NCBI GenBank assembly: GCA_945902255.1
Contig: CAMDMO010000089.1
Location: 1-6,268, forward strand
Source: Rickettsia typhi
GTDB lineage: Bacteria > Pseudomonadota > Alphaproteobacteria > Rickettsiales > UBA1997
DNA: 6,268 nt
Reading direction: 5' to 3'
Part shown: piece by piece, positions 1 to 4,727 of the stretch
How positions within the stretch are numbered: the stretch's first letter is position 1
Layout of the letters: the number at the start of each line of letters is the position of its first letter
The notes under the pieces: generated by a model
Told to the model about the DNA's origin: nothing
Seen by the model: only the letters and a program-made list of their open reading frames with translations
Databases searched by the model: none
Translations under genes and position numbers: made by a program

Positions 1-704
1 GTAAGCTGAATTTCACCACCACTTCCAACTTCAAATTTAGATAAATATTCAAAAATTTCTGGCTGTAAAATATAGCGACCAGTAATTGCTAAATTTGATG
101 GAGCCACTTCCGGCTTTGGCTTTTCAACCATATCAATAATTTTTTCACCAGCACTGGTTTTAATTATACCATATTTTGTGGAATCCAAAATATCGATTTC
201 TCCAACCGCCACAACACTTGCCTCATCTTCCATTTTTTGATAAAGATCGATCATTTCACCTAAAAAATTTCTTTTTCTATCTTTACTTTGCAACATCATT
301 TCATCCGCCAAAATAACCACAAAAGCTTCATCTTTAGCAATAAAATTTCTAGCGCACCAAATTGCATGACCTAAGCCAAGTGGCTTTTGTTGACGAACAA
401 ACGCCATATTTCCAGCCGCTGGTAACCAACTGGTAACCTGCTCTAATTCTTTTGATTTATGACTTTCATCAAGCTTTGATTCCAACTCATAAGCATGATC
501 GAAGTGATTATTGATTGAATTTTTATTGCGACCCGTAACAAAAATAAATTTTTCAATTCCAGCGTCTCTCGCCTCTTCAAAAGCATATTGAATGATGGGT
601 TTGTTGGCAATTGGCAACATTTCTTTTGGCATCGACTTAGTGGCTGGCAAAAATCTTGTTCCAAGTCCACCAACTGGAAATACCGCAGTTTTAACTTTTC
701 TCAT
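1..704 (-). CDS. galU: UTP--glucose-1-phosphate uridylyltransferase, 3' end cut off by window edge
   Basis: GalU joins UTP and glucose-1-phosphate to give UDP-glucose and pyrophosphate in the cytoplasm, supplying glucose for LPS and other surface glycans. The visible 234 codons start at ATG 702-704 (MRKVKTAVFPVGGLGTRFLP). They show the nucleotide-binding loop GGLGTRFLPATKSMPKEMLP (residues 12-31), then VRQQKPLGLGHAIWCA, the metal-site region VVILADE, EKPKPEVAPSNLAITGRYIL, and GSGGEIQL at the very edge. All are in the order expected for bacterial GalU, which is usually about 290 residues, so some 55-60 residues are missing to the left. The start lies inside the 3' end of the response regulator gene (14-bp overlap), which suggests translational coupling. 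AGAAG just before the ATG is the only SD-like match. I see nothing degenerate in the visible part. A related sugar nucleotidyltransferase such as RfbA is less likely because the GLGHA and APSNLA motifs are GalU-like. Confidence 0.95.
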   Translation of the reverse strand, partial: MRKVKTAVFPVGGLGTRFLPATKSMPKEMLPIANKPIIQYAFEEARDAGIEKFIFVTGRNKNSINNHFDHAYELESKLDESHKSKELEQVTSWLPAAGNMAFVRQQKPLGLGHAIWCARNFIAKDEAFVVILADEMMLQSKDRKRNFLGEMIDLYQKMEDEASVVAVGEIDILDSTKYGIIKTSAGEKIIDMVEKPKPEVAPSNLAITGRYILQPEIFEYLSKFEVGSGGEIQL

Positions 705-2151
705 CTTCTGTAATTTCGTTTAATATTTTTAATTTACGATAAATTGTTGACCTTCCTATGTCGAGCTGCTTTGCAACTTCTGACAAATTTCCATTATGAA
801 TATCAACTAATCTTCTGATAATTTCTTCTTCAATAAGATCAATAGTTTTGCATTTTCCCTCATCATCAAAAATATCAATTAATTCACTATTAACATCAGA
901 ATTTTTCTTAATTGCTGATTTAGCTTTAGTTAAACTATTATTTTCTTTGTTTAAAATTTGTGGAAAATGCTCTGGTTTTAAAAAATCTCCATCACATAAA
1001 ACTACTGCGCGAAAAATTGAATTTTTGAGCTGCCTAATATTATCTTCCCAATCGTAATTATATAATAAATATAAGGTGTCACTGGCTATGCCTTTGATTT
1101 TTTTATTTTCATTAATACTGAAATCACGACAAAAATTTTCAGATAAAATTCTTATATCATCTTCGCCGCGCTCTTTTAGTGACGGCATTAAAATTGGAAA
1201 AGATGAAATTCTATAACGCAAATCTTCGCGAAATTTTTTAGCTACAACCAGTTTTTCTAAATCGCGATTTGTAGAAGAAATCACTCTAACATTAACTCTG
1301 ATTGGATCTTTGCCTTGAACTGGCGTAAATTCTCCTTCTTGCATGAAGCGCAAAAGCTTCACTTGTAAATCTTGTTTCAAGCTATCAATTTTTTCAAAAA
1401 ATATTGTACCGTTATTCGCTTCACGCAATTTTCCAATATTTTTAATCATGCCATCAGCCAGCATTTTTTCTGAACCAAATAAATCTTCTTCGGCAGTAGC
1501 AGATTTTAACAAATCGCATTCAACCATGATAAATGGCTTTCCTGATCTTGGGCTTGAACCATGAATTGCACGCGCCAAAATTTCTTTACCAGATCCACTT
1601 GGCCCTTCAATTAAAATTGGAATAGTTGAATTTACCGCTTTTTTAGCTAATTTTATTGTGTTTAACAAAGCATCGCTTTGGCCAATTACATCAGAAAAAG
1701 CCACTTGATCTTTGCCTTTGCGAACTAAATGCGAAACTTGATATTTTAGATTTTTTTTCTCAATTGCATTATTGATTGAAGCGGTAACTCGCGCAAAAAT
1801 ATCTCTCTCACCTTTTACGATATAATCAATCGCACCATAATTAATTGCATTTACCGCAAGAGTAACATCTTGATTTGCAGTTAGAACTATAACTTGCATA
1901 TCGCCTTTGATTGGCGCAATTTGCTTTAACACTGTTAGCCCGTCAAGATCTGGCATTGATAGATCGAGCAACATTACATCAATATCAAAACAAGAAATGC
2001 CTTTGATGGCTTTTTTATTCATAAAAAAATCGACCACTTCCTTACCGCTATTCATCACAAGATGGTTATGATCCATGCCACTGATAAACTTGCTCAGCAC
2101 CTTACATTGAGTTGGCTCATCGTCAACAATTAGAATCGTTCTTTTAACCAT
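691..2151 (-). CDS. NtrC/NtrX-family response regulator with degenerate sigma-54 AAA+ domain
   Basis: A 486-residue protein with the three-domain plan of NtrC-type regulators. The receiver (about 1-125) has the acidic pair D10/D11, the phosphoacceptor D63 in LLDLSMPDLDG, T91 and K113, so it should be phosphorylatable. The AAA+ domain (about 150-400) has a good Walker A (GPSGSGKE, 183-190), arginine-finger candidates R308/R314 (FREDLRYRI) and a sensor II arginine R373 (WEDNIRQL, for the usual WPGNVREL). Two key elements are missing. The GAFTGA loop that touches sigma-54 reads MLADGM after LFGSEK (224-235), and Walker B reads GTIFFEKI (248-255) where GTLFLDEI is usual, so the Asp-Glu pair is Glu-Lys. 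A Fis-type helix-turn-helix (about 439-478, NLSEVAKQLDIGRSTIYRKL) is well kept. Likely a DNA-binding regulator that no longer drives sigma-54 open-complex formation. It starts 3 bp after the preceding gene. No partner histidine kinase is visible. NtrX is the nearest familiar name, but I cannot assign it firmly. Confidence 0.9.
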   Translation of the reverse strand: MVKRTILIVDDEPTQCKVLSKFISGMDHNHLVMNSGKEVVDFFMNKKAIKGISCFDIDVMLLDLSMPDLDGLTVLKQIAPIKGDMQVIVLTANQDVTLAVNAINYGAIDYIVKGERDIFARVTASINNAIEKKNLKYQVSHLVRKGKDQVAFSDVIGQSDALLNTIKLAKKAVNSTIPILIEGPSGSGKEILARAIHGSSPRSGKPFIMVECDLLKSATAEEDLFGSEKMLADGMIKNIGKLREANNGTIFFEKIDSLKQDLQVKLLRFMQEGEFTPVQGKDPIRVNVRVISSTNRDLEKLVVAKKFREDLRYRISSFPILMPSLKERGEDDIRILSENFCRDFSINENKKIKGIASDTLYLLYNYDWEDNIRQLKNSIFRAVVLCDGDFLKPEHFPQILNKENNSLTKAKSAIKKNSDVNSELIDIFDDEGKCKTIDLIEEEIIRRLVDIHNGNLSEVAKQLDIGRSTIYRKLKILNEITEDEKS

Positions 2152-2154
2152 AAT

Positions 2155-2985
2155 TTATTTATTTTTTATTCGTTTTTCTTGTAGTAATTGGATAATCTTA
2201 GCCGCAGTTTCTTCGACAGATCTTTTAGTAACGTCAATTATTGGACAATTTAATTTGGTAAATAATTTACGAGATTCTGCAATCTCATTTTTTATTGATT
2301 CAATATCAATATAGTCACTAACCATTTCTTGACCCATTGAACTTAATCTAGTTTGCCTTATTTGCACTAACTTTTCTGGATTAATTGTTAGACCAACAAT
2401 CAGCGGTTTTTTTAAATCGTAAATAGATTTTGGAATTGTTTCTATCGAAACAAATGGAATATTTCCAGTTTTATAACCACGACAAGATAGGTAAATGCTA
2501 GTTGGTGATTTTGATGTTCTAGACACGCCGATAATGACAATATCTGCATCATGAAGATCCCAACCAGCTTGACCATCATCATGATTTATTGTATAACTTA
2601 TTGCCTCAACTCTTGAAAAATATTCTCCATCAAGCAAATGCTGGCGACCAATAGTATGACTAATATTCATTCCCAAATAATTGGAAAACTCGGCAATTAT
2701 ATGTGACAAAACTGGAATACAAGGAATTTTTAATTCATAACAATGTTTTCGCAAAGCATCAGTTAAATCATCTTGCAAAATTGTATATAAAACAATTCCG
2801 GGAGCCTTACTGATTGATTCCATAACTTTTTCAAGCTGAGCTTTAGTTCTAACCAAAGGCCATGTAAAATCATTTGAGTCAACCCCTTCAAATTGTGATA
2901 AAACCGCTCTAGCTACTGAGCTTAGAGTTTCTCCAGTTGAGTCAGAAATTAAATGGAGATTAATTATTTTTTCTTTAGCACTCAT
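2155..2985 (-). CDS. pyruvate phosphate dikinase / PEP synthase regulatory protein (DUF299 kinase-phosphorylase)
   Basis: A 276-residue, full-length member of the DUF299 family. Known members are bifunctional: they inactivate pyruvate phosphate dikinase (PpdK) or PEP synthase (PpsA) by ADP-dependent phosphorylation of an active-site Thr, and reactivate it by Pi-dependent removal of the phosphate, giving PPi. This sets pyruvate-to-PEP flux in the cytoplasm. The signature N-terminal HLISDSTGETLSSVARAVL (from about residue 11) is present, as is the P-loop-like GVSRTSKSPTS (153-163, K159), preceded by DADIVIIG and followed by YLSCRGYKTGNIPFV. In Alphaproteobacteria the target is normally PpdK, but no target gene is visible here, so the substrate is inferred. 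The E. coli relative is PpsR. Its ATG lies 1 bp after the virB10 stop, with no clear ribosome binding site, which fits coupled translation. No key motif is missing. Confidence 0.93.
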   Translation of the reverse strand: MSAKEKIINLHLISDSTGETLSSVARAVLSQFEGVDSNDFTWPLVRTKAQLEKVMESISKAPGIVLYTILQDDLTDALRKHCYELKIPCIPVLSHIIAEFSNYLGMNISHTIGRQHLLDGEYFSRVEAISYTINHDDGQAGWDLHDADIVIIGVSRTSKSPTSIYLSCRGYKTGNIPFVSIETIPKSIYDLKKPLIVGLTINPEKLVQIRQTRLSSMGQEMVSDYIDIESIKNEIAESRKLFTKLNCPIIDVTKRSVEETAAKIIQLLQEKRIKNK

Positions 2986-2986
2986 T

Positions 2987-4336
2987 TTATCTTTTACTTA
3001 GTGATGGAATGTTGATATCAGAATTTACAATAACAGTTACTCTAGTGCCTTGAGGAACTGTAATTACTGGCTTAACATCTATTGCATTTCCAATAACTTG
3101 ACCAACTGTGTCAATGATAGTTTTACTAACATCATAAATTGCTTGGTTAGCAGCACTACCAGTTGTAGTAGTTGTGCCTTGTTGTGGATTGGTTGTTGTT
3201 GTAGTTGCGCTATTATTGGTTAATAATTTTTGTGCCGCAGAAACACCGCCAACAGCTAAAATACTAGTTAATAGAGAAGTGGTAATTATTGAACCATATT
3301 TACTGTCAACATCTCCGGGAATACCAGATCTTCCAAATTGATCTGAAGCGTTAAAAGCAATTGCCAGATCAACACCATCTGACCTAATTAAACGAGTCCA
3401 AGAAATTGCAACCCTTCCCTGACCACGATTCACCTGAGTTGAATAAGACCCGAAAAGTCTTGAACCTTTTGGAATTAACACTTCACTTCCTGATTCACCG
3501 TAAACATCGCGACTAATAATTCCTCTAACAAACCCAGGAATTTCAGTATTAATTGCGGTTTCTAAAACAGCTGTAAGAAGTTTACCTTGAGCAATTGTAT
3601 GGCTTCTATCAGCAATATAAGTTGTTGCTATTGTTGATTTAGTTTTCTGCAACTTATCAATTGGATCTTCATTTAATTTTACAATATTTTTATCATATCC
3701 AACACCAATAGATGGAATTGCAGTGCCACCATCTCCACCTCCTCCAGCTACAATTATAGGAGAATAACGCGGATTAATATCTTTTTTTACCGGCTCATTT
3801 GGATTAGGCTGACCATTGGGATTCTGACCGTTTGGCGCTTGTTGATTCGAATTAGCCGCTTGATTTGTTGGCGGAGTTGGAGTTGGCAATGCTATTGCGA
3901 GAGGATCCATCGGCTTTCCATCCTTATCAACCAACTTTGTTTGAGGTGATAAATTTAACTCTTCTTGCAGCGCCGTTCCTTCGGGTAATTTTGGTAAAGC
4001 TGGAACATCTGGAGAAGCCGGTTTTCCAAGTAAATCTAGGTCATCTTTTGCCTTTTCTTTATTAGTTTCTAGCTCAAAAGGAGATTTGCCATTTTCACTT
4101 GGAGCCGCCGCACTCGCCTTTGGCGGAGGCGCAACTTCAACTAACTTTTCTTCAGGCTTACTTTCTGGTTTAACAAATAAAAAATAGATAACTACCGTTA
4201 TTAAAAGAGATGATGCGGCAATTATGGTAATTTTGCTTTTTTTCGCAGACGCAATTGAAGGCCCTCCAGCCTCTACTTCCGACCCTTCTTCAATATCTTC
4301 TTGCTCTAATTCTGAATTCGGTTTTTTTGTTTTCAT
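2987..4336 (-). CDS. virB10: type IV secretion system protein VirB10 (TrbI-like)
   Basis: A 449-residue VirB10, which spans both membranes of the type IV secretion core complex and, with VirB7 and VirB9, forms the outer-membrane channel. Order of parts: an acidic cytoplasmic tail (1-30), one inner-membrane helix (about 35-54, TIIAASSLLITVVIYFLF), a long Pro/Asn/Gln-rich periplasmic linker (about 57-190), and the conserved TrbI/VirB10 barrel (about 240-440). The barrel carries DRSHTIAQGKLLTAVLETAI, EVLIPKGSRLFGSY, GRVAISWTRLI and FNASDQFGRSGIPGDVD, and ends in VPQGTRVTVIVNSDINIP. The antenna is the hydrophobic stretch about 346-372 plus the segment about 396-418, joined by a Thr-rich loop (377-392). 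The length is normal for rickettsial VirB10 and the reading frame is intact. The ATG is 1 bp after the stop of the small remnant upstream, with no strong Shine-Dalgarno. The genes that usually flank it (virB8, virB9, virB11, virD4) are not adjacent here. Confidence 0.95.
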   Translation of the reverse strand: MKTKKPNSELEQEDIEEGSEVEAGGPSIASAKKSKITIIAASSLLITVVIYFLFVKPESKPEEKLVEVAPPPKASAAAPSENGKSPFELETNKEKAKDDLDLLGKPASPDVPALPKLPEGTALQEELNLSPQTKLVDKDGKPMDPLAIALPTPTPPTNQAANSNQQAPNGQNPNGQPNPNEPVKKDINPRYSPIIVAGGGGDGGTAIPSIGVGYDKNIVKLNEDPIDKLQKTKSTIATTYIADRSHTIAQGKLLTAVLETAINTEIPGFVRGIISRDVYGESGSEVLIPKGSRLFGSYSTQVNRGQGRVAISWTRLIRSDGVDLAIAFNASDQFGRSGIPGDVDSKYGSIITTSLLTSILAVGGVSAAQKLLTNNSATTTTTNPQQGTTTTTGSAANQAIYDVSKTIIDTVGQVIGNAIDVKPVITVPQGTRVTVIVNSDINIPSLSKR

Positions 4337-4337
4337 T

Positions 4338-4532
4338 TTAAATTTTAATTAGCTCAAAATTATCTTGCAAAGCGAATGCTTTTGGTCTTGAGATAGCATT
4401 CGTAAATAATTTTGCGACAGTCTCTCTAAATCTTATTGCTGAGCTGAGCTTGCAACCCAATTCCACACATTCAATGCCATATTTAACATTACACGAAATA
4501 ATTGCTCTGTCGCATAAACCAATATTTTCCAA
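4338..4532 (-). CDS. short hypothetical ORF upstream of virB10 (surviving 3' part of the split gene)
   Basis: A 64-codon open frame beginning with TTG at 4530-4532, just outside the palindrome, and ending 1 bp before the virB10 ATG. The product would be soluble, with cysteines at residues 7, 14, 22 and 27 and a basic-hydrophobic C-terminal half (AIRFRETVAKLFTNAISR). I recognise no family or metal-binding pattern. Codon choice looks slightly richer in C/G third positions than in the neighbours (several TGC, CTC, GTC, ATC), judged by eye. There is no ATG and no good ribosome binding site, so it is more easily explained as the tail of a gene broken by the repeat than as a functional gene. Even so, its translation could feed ribosomes into virB10. 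Confidence 0.3.
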   Translation of the reverse strand: MENIGLCDRAIISCNVKYGIECVELGCKLSSAIRFRETVAKLFTNAISRPKAFALQDNFELIKI

Positions 4533-4534
4533 AA

Positions 4535-4643
4535 TTCGCGCTTAAGAATCATACTTCGACAAGCTCAGGATGACTTCGAGCTTTGTATTAAAGCAGACTC
4601 GAAGTCATCCTGAGCTTGTCGAAGTATGATTCTTAAGCGCGAA
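4535..4643. repeat. 109-bp palindromic element: perfect 46-bp inverted repeat with 17-nt loop
   Basis: The left arm 4535-4580 and right arm 4598-4643 are exact reverse complements over all 46 bases (compared base by base). The loop 4581-4597 can form a further 4-bp CTTT/AAAG stem. Outside the arms, AAAA (4531-4534) can pair with TTTT (4645-4648) past one bulged G, giving an outer span of 118 bp. Each arm holds two ACTTCGA heptamers 20 bases apart (4553-4559 and 4573-4579 in the left arm) and the core GTCATCCTGAGCTTGTCGAA. From memory, that core recurs as an intergenic repeat in many bacterial genomes. No second copy lies in this window, and no transposase or clear target duplication is visible. 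The size and form recall REP/MITE-like elements and the palindromic elements known in Rickettsia. As RNA it would be a very stable hairpin, and on the minus strand it is followed by TTTT, so it might also end transcription of the hydrolase gene. Confidence 0.95.
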
Positions 4644-4727
4644 GTTTTGACACTCTCCATAAACTGCTCAACCACCAAATAACAGTGGATAAAAAAATCC
4701 AAAATAAACTATGTCCACCAACAAAAA

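Noticed and set aside
443..673. Minus-strand ORF of 76 codons inside galU
   Set aside because: It is an out-of-frame shadow of galU, whose own frame carries all the family motifs through this region.
848..1564. Two plus-strand ORFs of about 70 codons (848-1057, 1343-1564)
   Set aside because: Both are antisense to the well-supported response regulator gene and show no recognisable motifs.
3865..4065. Plus-strand ORF of 66 codons
   Set aside because: It is antisense to the Pro-rich linker of virB10, and a compositional shadow is the simplest explanation.
4647..4652. TTGACA on the plus strand beside the palindrome, a perfect -35 hexamer
   Set aside because: No acceptable -10 element lies 16-18 bases downstream, and no plus-strand gene follows.
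4687..4700. Small hairpin GGAT-AAAAAA-ATCC after the hydrolase stop
   Set aside because: A 4-bp stem is too weak to call a terminator in AT-rich DNA; the large palindrome is the better candidate.
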